Source: Hyphomicrobiales bacterium (GTDB lineage Bacteria; Pseudomonadota; Alphaproteobacteria; Rhizobiales; Xanthobacteraceae). Taken from it: 15,365 nucleotides of DNA. The position numbers were made by a program, and so were the translations under genes. Of the stretch, positions 7,690-14,377 are shown piece by piece. The stretch covers positions 845 to 16,209 of the forward strand of contig JAPLPC010000298.1 in assembly GCA_026400425.1 (NCBI GenBank), in the 5' to 3' direction. The notes under the pieces were generated by a model. It was given only the letters and a program-made list of their open reading frames with translations, made no database searches and had not been told where the DNA came from. Position 1 is the first letter of the stretch. Each line of letters opens with the position of its first letter.

Positions 7690-8910
7690 ATGATCTCGCA
7701 CCGCATGATGGCGGCGACAACGCTTGCCGTCTCACTGCTCGTCGGCAGTTCGGCACAAGCCCAGCAAGCCAACAGTGCCCCGCTGAAAATCGGCGTGCTC
7801 GCCGACTTCGCTTCGGTCTATGCCGATATCGGCGGCCAGGGCAATGTCGAGGCGGCCAAGATCGCGATCGAGGAATTCGGCGGCAGGATGTTCGACAAGC
7901 CGATCGAGCTCGTCACTGCAGATGCGCAGAACAAGGCCGACGTCGCCGCCACCATCGCGCGGAAATGGTATGAGGCCGAGAACGTCGATATGATCATCGA
8001 CCTACCGACATCGGCCACCGCGCTGGCTGCGATGGAAATGTCCAAGCAGTTCGAGAAAATCATGATCGTGACCGATGCCGCGTCATCGGACATCACCGGC
8101 AAATCCTGCTCGCCCTATACGGCACACTGGACTTACGACACCTATGGCAACGCGCAGACCGTTGGCAGCGCGATCGTCAAGCAGGGCGGCGACAGCTGGT
8201 ACTTCATCACCGCGGATTACCTTTTCGGCCACTCCATCGAGCGCGACACCGGAGACGTCATCCGCAAGGCCGGCGGCAAGGTGGTCGGTAGTTCGAAACA
8301 TCCGCTCAACACGGCAGATTTCTCGTCGTTCCTGCTGCAGGCACAATCGTCGAAAGCCAAGATCGTCGGCATGGCCAATGGTGGCGGCGACACCATCAAC
8401 ACCATTAAGCAGGCGTCGGAATTCGGCATCGTCGCCGGCGGCCAGAAACTGGCCGGCATTGTGATGTTCATCTCCGACATCCATTCGCTCGGTCTCAAGA
8501 TGGCGCAGGGCCTGATCATCACCGAGGCTTATTATTGGGACTACAACGATCGCACCCGCGCCTTCGGCAAGAAATTCTTCGACAAGATGAAGCGGATGCC
8601 GACCATGAACCAGGCCGCCACCTATAGCGGCGTGCTGCACTATCTAAAGTCGGTGCAAGCGGCAGGCACCCGCGCTACCAAGCCGGTGCTGGCCAAGATG
8701 CGCGAGATGCCGGTTCGCGATGCCTTTACCGACAACGGCGTCCTGCGCGAGGACGGCCGCATGGTGCACAGCATGTTTTTGCTCGAAGTGAAGAAGCCGG
8801 AAGAATCCAAATATCCGTGGGATTATTACAAGGTGCTCGCGGAAGTCCCCGGTGATCAGGTGTTCCGTCCGATGAAGGACGGCGGCTGTCAGTATGTCAA
8901 AAACGACTGA
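7690..8910 (+). CDS. Periplasmic binding protein, branched-chain amino-acid type (orphan)
   Basis: The 406-aa exported solute-binding protein has a type 1 periplasmic-binding fold (Peripla_BP_6/LivJ-like). A signal peptide covers residues 1-25 (cleavage after AQA), followed by LKIGVLADFASVYADIGGQG, the usual first strand and ligand loop. Family ligands include branched-chain and other amino acids, amides and small aromatic acids; the ligand here is unknown. No permease or ATPase gene adjoins it, so it must work with a transporter encoded elsewhere or as a sensor. GGGAGG at 7679-7684, 5 nt before the ATG, fixes the start. The gene is divergent from a secreted hydrolase, which might supply its ligand; this is speculation. 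A terminator-like hairpin follows at 8917. Confidence 0.88.
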   Translation: MISHRMMAATTLAVSLLVGSSAQAQQANSAPLKIGVLADFASVYADIGGQGNVEAAKIAIEEFGGRMFDKPIELVTADAQNKADVAATIARKWYEAENVDMIIDLPTSATALAAMEMSKQFEKIMIVTDAASSDITGKSCSPYTAHWTYDTYGNAQTVGSAIVKQGGDSWYFITADYLFGHSIERDTGDVIRKAGGKVVGSSKHPLNTADFSSFLLQAQSSKAKIVGMANGGGDTINTIKQASEFGIVAGGQKLAGIVMFISDIHSLGLKMAQGLIITEAYYWDYNDRTRAFGKKFFDKMKRMPTMNQAATYSGVLHYLKSVQAAGTRATKPVLAKMREMPVRDAFTDNGVLREDGRMVHSMFLLEVKKPEESKYPWDYYKVLAEVPGDQVFRPMKDGGCQYVKND

Positions 8911-8916
8911 GAGGTG

Positions 8917-8941
8917 AAGAGGACTGCCGCAAAGTCCTTTT
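8917..8941 (+). terminator. Terminator-like hairpin after the binding-protein gene
   Basis: AGGACT (8920-8925) pairs with AGTCCT (8933-8938) around a 7-nt loop. Pairing extends outward through G-T and two A-T pairs into the TTTT run at 8938-8941. It lies 6 nt after the stop codon. The T-run is short. Confidence 0.55.
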
Positions 8942-9005
8942 AGCATCTCCCGCCGGGGCGTTCCGGATGGCGGCGCATGGCATCTCGGAGACCACCGTAT
9001 CGACT

Positions 9006-9058
9006 CAACCGGATCGACGTTTTCGGGGTGACGACCTCAGAACGCCTCGATCCGGTTG
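9006..9058. repeat. Perfect 12-bp inverted repeat across the nuclease stop codon
   Basis: CAACCGGATCGA (9006-9017) is the exact reverse complement of TCGATCCGGTTG (9047-9058), with a 29-nt spacer that can itself pair partly (CGTT with AACG, GGGGT with ACCTC). One arm lies inside the last codons of the minus-strand nuclease gene, the other beyond its stop (9037-9039). No T-run follows on either strand. It may protect the 3' end of the mRNA or aid termination between the convergent genes. Confidence 0.6.
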
Positions 9059-10041
9059 CCGCCCGCATCGACCAAATTCGAGTATTTCTCGCGAAACACG
9101 ATGTCCTGAGGTTGGACCGTGAACTTGGTGCCTTTCATGAAGTCATGAAGTGAATGCACGGGGGCGACATCTTTGCCTTGTTTCAGGAAGTCGTCGGTCT
9201 TGAAGCAGCTATCCTGGTTTGCCTTGAGGTAGTCGATGAAGTTGCCACTGAATACGCCCGCCTTCTTCTGCATGCGGAACGACAGCTGACGCCTGAACAA
9301 TTTCGGCATCAGCACCTTTCCCTTGTCCTTCGCTTCATCGATCGGCCCCAGCGGCCGGTACACGAGTTTCGGATCGAACTTGGAGGTGTCGAGCCAGTAG
9401 TCCTTCCAGATCCGGCGCTTGCGTCCATGCTTGGCGATGGCCTTCAGATAAGCCTCGATCTCCGTCGCTTTCATCGACGAATAGAATGTCGGATAGGCCC
9501 AGCCTTCTTCGGCCAGCCAGAGATTGACATCGGTCTTGTAGCCAGCGCCGACCCGGATATTGGCGACGAAACGACCATATGTGTCGATGACTTCGAACGG
9601 CTGGTCGATGAAGGATGTCACCTGGCATTTCACGGTCGGGCCAAAGCCCGACAGTTTTGCGGCCAGCGCGACGGTCGCGGTCTCGGCCCAGTATTGTCGG
9701 CGCTGCGGTTTGTTTTCGAGATTGAATTTTTCCCGCTTGGCATCGGAAACCGCGTCGCTTCGCCTGAGGGCCGCCGCACGATAATGCAATTCCGGCGCAT
9801 CGATGCCTTGCAGGCGGACGGTGATCCGGTCCTGATTATCGACCACTTGCTTCTTGCTGGCGCCTTGAGAGAAGGCCCCGAAATAGACATCGGTTTTCTT
9901 GAATTTCTTGCCGTCCGGCGCGAAGGAGAACGAGCTCCGGTTCACGTTCACTTTGACCTTGGACGTATCCGCGTCGGCCTCGCCATCTGGCCAGAACTGC
10001 GCGAGATCGATGGTGCCGAGCACTCGCAACACGCCAACCAT
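9037..10041 (-). CDS. Staphylococcal-nuclease-like protein, cytosolic, with extra N- and C-terminal parts
   Basis: The 334-aa protein has a nuclease core recognisable at ITVRLQGIDAPELHY (residues 73-87), where Arg76, Asp81 and Glu84 match the catalytic Arg35, Asp40 and Glu43 of staphylococcal nuclease. DTYGRFVANIRV (153-164) supplies the second catalytic arginine, Arg157. VNLWLAEEGWAYPTFYSS (172-189) matches the helix after the barrel. The first metal-binding Asp is uncertain because residues 10-70 carry a long, unusual insertion. No signal peptide is seen, unlike most secreted members. The last 110 residues or so (225-334) match nothing I recognise. GGAGGG, 7 nt before the ATG, supports the start. 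Base composition seems somewhat less GC-rich than neighbours. The product may be a nuclease or only a nuclease-fold protein. Confidence 0.72.
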   Translation of the reverse strand: MVGVLRVLGTIDLAQFWPDGEADADTSKVKVNVNRSSFSFAPDGKKFKKTDVYFGAFSQGASKKQVVDNQDRITVRLQGIDAPELHYRAAALRRSDAVSDAKREKFNLENKPQRRQYWAETATVALAAKLSGFGPTVKCQVTSFIDQPFEVIDTYGRFVANIRVGAGYKTDVNLWLAEEGWAYPTFYSSMKATEIEAYLKAIAKHGRKRRIWKDYWLDTSKFDPKLVYRPLGPIDEAKDKGKVLMPKLFRRQLSFRMQKKAGVFSGNFIDYLKANQDSCFKTDDFLKQGKDVAPVHSLHDFMKGTKFTVQPQDIVFREKYSNLVDAGGNRIEAF

Positions 10042-10152
10042 GACATCACCCTCCGGTTACGTCATGAAAGATTGTCAATTTTGAATTGCGGCGACAAGAG
10101 ACGAATGCGCAATGACGGCGCCTCATCGGCAATCCGGCAGTCAGGCCAGCAG
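10042..10152. other. 111-bp gap between the EAL gene and the nuclease gene
   Basis: It holds the nuclease ribosome binding site (GGAGGG, minus strand, 10049-10054) and a small dyad, CAATT-TTG-AATTG, at about 10076-10088. A TTGACA lies on the minus strand at 10073-10078 but no -10 element follows at the right distance. The proximal end carries half of a 12-bp tandem duplication. Confidence 0.4.
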
Positions 10153-10160
10153 TCAGGCCA
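10137..10160. repeat. 12-bp perfect tandem duplication at the EAL gene stop
   Basis: GCAGTCAGGCCA occurs twice in direct succession, at 10137-10148 and 10149-10160. On the minus strand this duplicates the end of the GGDEF-EAL gene, giving two in-frame TGA stops 12 nt apart (10153-10155 and 10141-10143). Readthrough of the first would add three residues. Confidence 0.75.
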
Positions 10161-12375
10161 CCTGGGCTTGGGCCGCACTAGTCCCATCCACGGACGACAT
10201 CGCCTGCGCCCGCAACAACTCGACGATCTCGTCATTCGGCCGCGCGCGGCTGAACAGGTAGCCCTGCCCTTCGTGGCAGCCTTCGGCGCGCAGGCAAGCC
10301 AGTTCTTCTTCCGTCTCCACACCTTCGGCCGTGATTGTGACGCCGAGGCCCATGCCGAGATTGATGATCGAGCTTACGATGGCCTGCGCATCGCGATTGG
10401 CTCCGAGATCACGCACGAAGGACTGATCGATCTTGATCTTGTCGAACGGAAAGCTGCGCAGATAGCTCAGCGAGGAATAACCGGTACCGAAATCATCCAT
10501 CGAAATGCGTACGCCGAGCGAACGCAGTGCATGCAGCGTCGCCAGCACCTGGTTGCTCTTTTCCAGCAGCAGCGTTTCGGTGATTTCGAGCTCGAGCCGG
10601 CGCGGCGGCAGGCCGGACTGCTTCAACGCATCCATCACGACCGACAACAGATTGCCGACGCGGAATTGCAGCGGCGATAGATTGACGGCGACGCGCACCT
10701 CGTCCGGCCAGCGCGCAGCGTCATGACAGGCGCGACGCAGGATCTGCGTGCCGAGCGCATTGATCAATCCGGTGTCCTCGGCGACCGGGATGAAGTCGGC
10801 CGGCGAAATCATGCCACGCTCGGGATGCGTCCAGCGAACCAGCGCCTCGCAGCCCGTGATGCGTCCGGTCTTCAGATCGATGAGCGGCTGATAATGCGGG
10901 CGCAACTGGTCATCCTGGATCGCGGCGCGCAGATCGTTCTCGATCTTGCGCCGCGCCTGCGCCTTCGCATCCATCCCCGTCTCGAAGAAGCTGAAGGTGC
11001 CACGCGTATCTTTCTTGGCACGCGATAGCGCCATGTCGGCATTCTTCAGGACGCGCTCCGATTCATCTCCGTCGCCCGGCGCCACGGCGATGCCCACGCT
11101 GGCGCCGATCACCACCGAATGACCGTCGATCAGAAACGCCTCGCCGATCGCATCGAGCAGTCGGCGCGCAAGCAGTGCGGCGTCCTGGGGTCGGTGGATC
11201 CCGGTCTGGATGATGGCAAATTCATCGGAATTCAAACGCGCCAGTGCATCCTCTTCCCGCAACGTCGACCGCAGCCGTCGCGCCACGCCGCGCAGCAGCT
11301 TGTCGCCGATTTCGTGGCCGAGCGAATCGTTGACGCCCTTGAAGTTGTCGATGCCGAGAAACAGCACGGCGAGCTTCTCGCCGCTGCGGCGGACATGCGC
11401 CAGTGTCTCGTCGAGGCGCTGGCGGAGCAGGTTGCGGTTCGGCAGCCCCGTCAAGGCGTCGTGGTGCGCCATAAAGGCGAGCCGCATCTCGGCGCGCTTG
11501 CGCTCGGTGATGTCCATCAAGGCCAGCATCACCGCCGGCTGCTCCTGATAGACGAGCTGGCGCGAATAGATCGCGAGATCGATCAGGTCGCCATCGGCCT
11601 TGATGTGCTTCCAGGTTCGTGCCGCCTGCTCATCGGCATCCAGCTCGCCGACCCATGGCGGCGATGCCTCGAAGGCCTGTAATTGGCGAATCGTGAGACC
11701 CTGGAATTCCGCCCGCGTGTAGCCGTAATGCTCGATCGCGGCATCGTTGACGCTGAGGATGCGCTCATCGGCCATCGCACAGACGATCATCGGCACGGGA
11801 TTGCTCTCGAACAACAGCCGGAACGATGCCTCGCGCTGCTTGAGCTCGGTGATATCGACGCGCAGCCCGACCACGCCGCCATCCTTGGTCAGACGCTCGT
11901 CGATCAGGATGACCCGGCCGTCGGCCAGGGCCTGCTCATGGCGCTTGCCGGGATGAAACAGCCGCTCGACCCGCTCGGCAATCCATTCCTCCTCGCGGCC
12001 AATCGCATCCGGATAGTCGCCACGCTCCACGCCGACACGAATGGTGTCCTGCAGCTTGGCACCCGGCGCGAACTGATCCGAGCTGCGATTGTAGATTTCG
12101 GCGTATTTCTTGTTCCAGAGAATGTAACGCCCGTCGGAATCCAGAAAGACGATGCCCTGCGGCAGGATGTCGATCGCCTCGCGTAGCCGGTCGCTGGATT
12201 TGCGCGCATCGACGATGGCGGCAGCGGCCTCTGCGCGCTGACGCGCGAGATCGCCGACCACGCCGATGGATCTCGGCACGGCCTTGAATGACTTCTTGGC
12301 CACACGTTTCGCGCGTTTGAAGCGCGTCTTGTGCGATGCCTTTAGTCCAGTCTTGACGGGCCGGTCTTTCGGCAT
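10153..12375 (-). CDS. PAS-PAS-GGDEF-EAL protein, probable c-di-GMP phosphodiesterase
   Basis: The 740-aa signalling protein has two PAS domains (about residues 60-177 and 181-293), a GGDEF domain (about 300-465) and an EAL domain (about 482-722). The GGDEF active loop reads NSDEF (382-386), and the first metal-binding Asp is Gly341 (LGIDNFK), so diguanylate cyclase activity is unlikely. The inhibitory-site pattern RxxD (Arg373 to Asp376) is kept. The EAL side keeps Glu510 in EALVRW, Asn565, Glu597, Asp627-Asp628 in MDDFGTGYSS, Lys648 and Glu684, so hydrolysis of cyclic di-GMP is predicted. No membrane segment is seen, and the PAS domains suggest intracellular sensing. The start is uncertain: ATG 12375 follows a GGCGAG-like site and begins a basic tail, while ATG 12546 would add 57 low-complexity residues. 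The open frame to 12984 runs into mepA and is rejected. Confidence 0.85.
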   Translation of the reverse strand: MPKDRPVKTGLKASHKTRFKRAKRVAKKSFKAVPRSIGVVGDLARQRAEAAAAIVDARKSSDRLREAIDILPQGIVFLDSDGRYILWNKKYAEIYNRSSDQFAPGAKLQDTIRVGVERGDYPDAIGREEEWIAERVERLFHPGKRHEQALADGRVILIDERLTKDGGVVGLRVDITELKQREASFRLLFESNPVPMIVCAMADERILSVNDAAIEHYGYTRAEFQGLTIRQLQAFEASPPWVGELDADEQAARTWKHIKADGDLIDLAIYSRQLVYQEQPAVMLALMDITERKRAEMRLAFMAHHDALTGLPNRNLLRQRLDETLAHVRRSGEKLAVLFLGIDNFKGVNDSLGHEIGDKLLRGVARRLRSTLREEDALARLNSDEFAIIQTGIHRPQDAALLARRLLDAIGEAFLIDGHSVVIGASVGIAVAPGDGDESERVLKNADMALSRAKKDTRGTFSFFETGMDAKAQARRKIENDLRAAIQDDQLRPHYQPLIDLKTGRITGCEALVRWTHPERGMISPADFIPVAEDTGLINALGTQILRRACHDAARWPDEVRVAVNLSPLQFRVGNLLSVVMDALKQSGLPPRRLELEITETLLLEKSNQVLATLHALRSLGVRISMDDFGTGYSSLSYLRSFPFDKIKIDQSFVRDLGANRDAQAIVSSIINLGMGLGVTITAEGVETEEELACLRAEGCHEGQGYLFSRARPNDEIVELLRAQAMSSVDGTSAAQAQVA

Positions 12376-12615
12376 CCAGATATAACTCGCCTTCCGCGTG
12401 CGACAATCTGTGCCGGAATACTCTGAAGAAACGGTATCCAAGGCGGCATTAGTCAATTGGAGAGGCTCAATCGGCGCGGAAGCCACGGGATCTGCTCGTT
12501 CGGCAGGCAGGCTTGCCCGAGCCGCGTGAATGCTCGTTTGCTCCATCGGACCGGATGTTCCAGTTCGGATCAATCTGCGACCGTGTGCCGCTCGCCGCGG
12601 CAGTCGCGCGCCGAT

Positions 12616-12637
12616 TGCATATCGCGTGAGATATGCA
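12616..12637. promoter_or_regulatory. Perfect 8-6-8 dyad, possible operator
   Basis: TGCATATC (12616-12623) and GATATGCA (12630-12637) form an exact inverted repeat with a 6-bp centre, in an AT-richer patch of a GC-rich divergent region. Size and spacing suit a dimeric helix-turn-helix repressor. No regulator gene is nearby, and which gene it would control is unknown. Confidence 0.45.
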
Positions 12638-12687
12638 GTGAAAATGGCGTCAATCGCCGGGATGCTTAGCGCCTCGTAAACACCAAC

Positions 12688-12706
12688 CGCGAGGACGGGC
12701 CTCGCG
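12688..12706. promoter_or_regulatory. Perfect 7-5-7 dyad abutting the predicted mepA -35
   Basis: CGCGAGG (12688-12694) and CCTCGCG (12700-12706) form an exact inverted repeat with a 5-bp centre. Its last base is the first base of the proposed -35 element. It could be an operator, or a hairpin in RNA read from either strand. Confidence 0.4.
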
Positions 12707-12734
12707 CTGACTTGGCGCGTGGCTGGGCTATAGT
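12706..12734 (+). promoter_or_regulatory. Candidate mepA promoter, predicted leaderless
   Basis: GCTGAC at 12706-12711, a 17-nt spacer and TATAGT at 12729-12734 make a good sigma-70-like promoter for a GC-rich alphaproteobacterium. The expected transcription start falls at or next to the ATG at 12741, and no Shine-Dalgarno sequence is present. Confidence 0.5.
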
Positions 12735-12740
12735 CCGCCC

Positions 12741-13676
12741 ATGAGCACCCGACTGATTCTCCGCGCCATCCTGCCGCTCGTCGTCGTCTTGACGCCAGCT
12801 GCAGCATGGGCGCAGACCAAGGGCACGGTCGATCCGAAGCCGTTGCCCCCGCTCGCCAATCCCAATGATCCCGCCACCCCGGCCAAGGAATTGTTCGGTC
12901 GCAAGATGCTGCCGACCCGCTCGGCGCCGCAGGTGGTCGGTTTTTATGCCAAAGGCTGCATCGCCGGCGCCGAGGCGCTGCCAATCAACGGCCCGACCTG
13001 GCAGGTGATGCGGCTGTCGCGCAACCGCAACTGGGCTCATCCGCAAATGGTCGATCTGGTCGAACGGCTGTCGGCCAAAGCCAACAGGATTGCCGGATGG
13101 CCCGGGCTGCTGGTCGGCGACATGTCGCAGCCGCGCGGCGGCCCGATGATCACCGGCCATGCCAGCCACCAGATCGGCCTCGATGCGGATATCTGGCGGA
13201 CGCCGATGCCGAACCGACAGCTCTCGCGCAACGAACGCGAGGACATGTCGGCGGTCATGATGGTGCGCAAGGACCGGCTCGATATCGATCCGGCCAGCTG
13301 GACCCCGAGCCATCTGCCGGTGATCCGCGCCGCTGCGCAGGAACCTGCCGTGGAGCGCATCTTCGTCAATGCCGCGATCAAGAAGGCGCTGTGCCGCGAG
13401 GCGCGAGGCGATCGGAGCTGGCTGTCCAAGGTCCGGCCGATGTATGGCCACGACTATCATTTTCACATTCGCATCAAATGTCCGGCCGGTGCGACCGACT
13501 GCGAATCCCAGGCCCCTCCGAACGACAGCGAGGGCTGTTCGGCCGGCGATCTCGCTTACTGGTTCAGCGATCCCGTGCTGCATCCGAAGCCGCCGCTGGT
13601 GCCGCCGAAGCCGAAGCCGCCGATGACGCTCGCGCAAATGCCCGAGGCTTGTCGGCAAGTGCTGAACGCTCCATGA
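12741..13676 (+). CDS. mepA: Penicillin-insensitive murein endopeptidase
   Basis: The 311-aa periplasmic zinc peptidase cuts peptide cross-links in peptidoglycan and is not blocked by beta-lactams. The signal peptide spans residues 1-25 (cleavage after AWAQ or AWA). The LAS-family metal site is clear: GHASHQIGLDADIW gives zinc ligands His143 and Asp150, and GHDYHFHIRI gives catalytic His240 and ligand His242. Four Cys in the C-terminal half (218, 247, 254, 266), with Cys73 and Cys304, suggest disulfides as in E. coli MepA. A proline/lysine-rich tail at about 282-294 may cross the wall or bind partners. The length fits the family. A small exported protein follows after 25 nt, probably on the same transcript. 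Confidence 0.92.
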   Translation: MSTRLILRAILPLVVVLTPAAAWAQTKGTVDPKPLPPLANPNDPATPAKELFGRKMLPTRSAPQVVGFYAKGCIAGAEALPINGPTWQVMRLSRNRNWAHPQMVDLVERLSAKANRIAGWPGLLVGDMSQPRGGPMITGHASHQIGLDADIWRTPMPNRQLSRNEREDMSAVMMVRKDRLDIDPASWTPSHLPVIRAAAQEPAVERIFVNAAIKKALCREARGDRSWLSKVRPMYGHDYHFHIRIKCPAGATDCESQAPPNDSEGCSAGDLAYWFSDPVLHPKPPLVPPKPKPPMTLAQMPEACRQVLNAP

Positions 13677-13701
13677 CGAGCCCTTCCAAAGGAATTTCAA
13701 T

Positions 13702-14205
13702 ATGCGCGTCGGTTTGCGTCTGATCGCTGTGTTTTGTCTGCTTGGCCCAATGCCGGCATTGGCCGACGAGCCGAGCGGCTGCGATAAATTCAAGTGGCCG
13801 ATCAACAAGGAACGTGCCGCACTGACGTCGCAAGATCGCCTCAAGGCGGCTTCGGGGAATGAGCTGCAGATCCCCGCAACCGCGACGCTGGACCTGAAAA
13901 CGACGGCCGAGGCGAAGCTGCCGACTGTGCCCGAGCGCAAGCCGAAAGACGGCACCTTCGCCGGCTTCCTGCGCTTCAAGGCTCCGCCTAAAGCCGGCGC
14001 CTATTCGGTCAGCTTGTCGTCCGATGCCTGGATCGACGTCATCCAGGACGGCGAACAGTTGAAGCCGATGGAATTGAGCTCCGCCACCGGTTGCGCCGGC
14101 CTCCGCAAGACCGTGAAGTTCGATCTCTCCGGCGGTCCATTCGCCGTTCAGATCTCTGGCGCGACCGAGAACAACGTCAGCGTTGCGGTGCTCCCCGCCG
14201 AGTGA
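13702..14205 (+). CDS. Small exported protein of unknown function
   Basis: The 167-aa protein has a clear signal peptide (residues 1-21, cleavage after ALA), leaving a mature protein of about 146 residues that should be periplasmic. The mature part begins DEPSGCDKFKWPINKERA and then looks all-beta, with alternating hydrophobic strands such as GAYSVSLSSDAWIDVI. Two cysteines (about residues 27 and 131) could form a disulfide. I recognise no enzyme motif. Its 25-nt distance from mepA and AAAGGAA ribosome binding site at 13688-13694 suggest co-transcription and a role in the envelope, but no function can be assigned. Similar conserved hypothetical proteins occur in Bradyrhizobium relatives, as far as I can recall. 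Confidence 0.8.
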   Translation: MRVGLRLIAVFCLLGPMPALADEPSGCDKFKWPINKERAALTSQDRLKAASGNELQIPATATLDLKTTAEAKLPTVPERKPKDGTFAGFLRFKAPPKAGAYSVSLSSDAWIDVIQDGEQLKPMELSSATGCAGLRKTVKFDLSGGPFAVQISGATENNVSVAVLPAE

Positions 14206-14377
14206 GGCGCGGGGGTCTTTACCGCCCCGATGGCTCTGCGTATTGTGGTCTCGCGATATCCCGGATGGACCGTAAGTCCCCGGGACTTCCGGAACGGCGC
14301 TTCCGCTCGTCGCAACCTCACCAACCGACGCCCGAGCTGCGCCCCTGTCGCGCTGCGTCTGGGCATGGAGCGCCGAC
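14206..14377 (+). other. 172-bp gap before modA
   Basis: It contains a weak 5-bp hairpin (CGGGG 14210-14214 with CCCCG 14225-14229), possibly ending the mepA transcript, and a 15-bp palindrome at 14274-14288. No ModE-like box or molybdenum-cofactor riboswitch is recognised. The modA ribosome binding site is TGGAG at 14366-14370. Confidence 0.4.
14274..14288. promoter_or_regulatory. 15-bp perfect palindrome upstream of modA
   Basis: AAGTCCC-C-GGGACTT is an exact inverted repeat around a single base. With so short a centre it is more likely a protein-binding site than an RNA hairpin. It lies 90 bp before modA and is not the usual ModE sequence. Confidence 0.4.

Larger units (their letters stand above)
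12376..12740. other. 365-bp divergent region (GGDEF-EAL gene / mepA)
   Basis: No gene is supported here, unless the GGDEF-EAL protein starts at 12546, which would claim the first 171 bp. It carries two clean dyads, at 12616-12637 and 12688-12706, and a promoter-like pair at 12706-12734 for mepA. No tRNA or small RNA gene is recognised. Confidence 0.5.

Noticed and set aside
10050..10078. Nuclease promoter based on TTGACA at 10073-10078 (minus strand)
   Set aside because: At the proper spacing the -10 position reads CGGAGG, which is the ribosome binding site, so the promoter is not supported.
9154..10680. Long plus-strand open frame of about 508 codons
   Set aside because: It runs antisense across the nuclease gene and the end of the EAL gene, both of which carry clear family motifs. 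Long antisense frames are common in GC-rich DNA.
12547..12984. N-terminal extension of the GGDEF-EAL protein to 12984
   Set aside because: It would overlap mepA and its promoter, and the added residues are arginine-rich with no domain, as expected from reading the opposite strand.
12666..13979. Long minus-strand open frame of about 437 codons
   Set aside because: It is antisense to mepA and the following gene, has no recognisable domain, and is explained by codon bias of the real genes.
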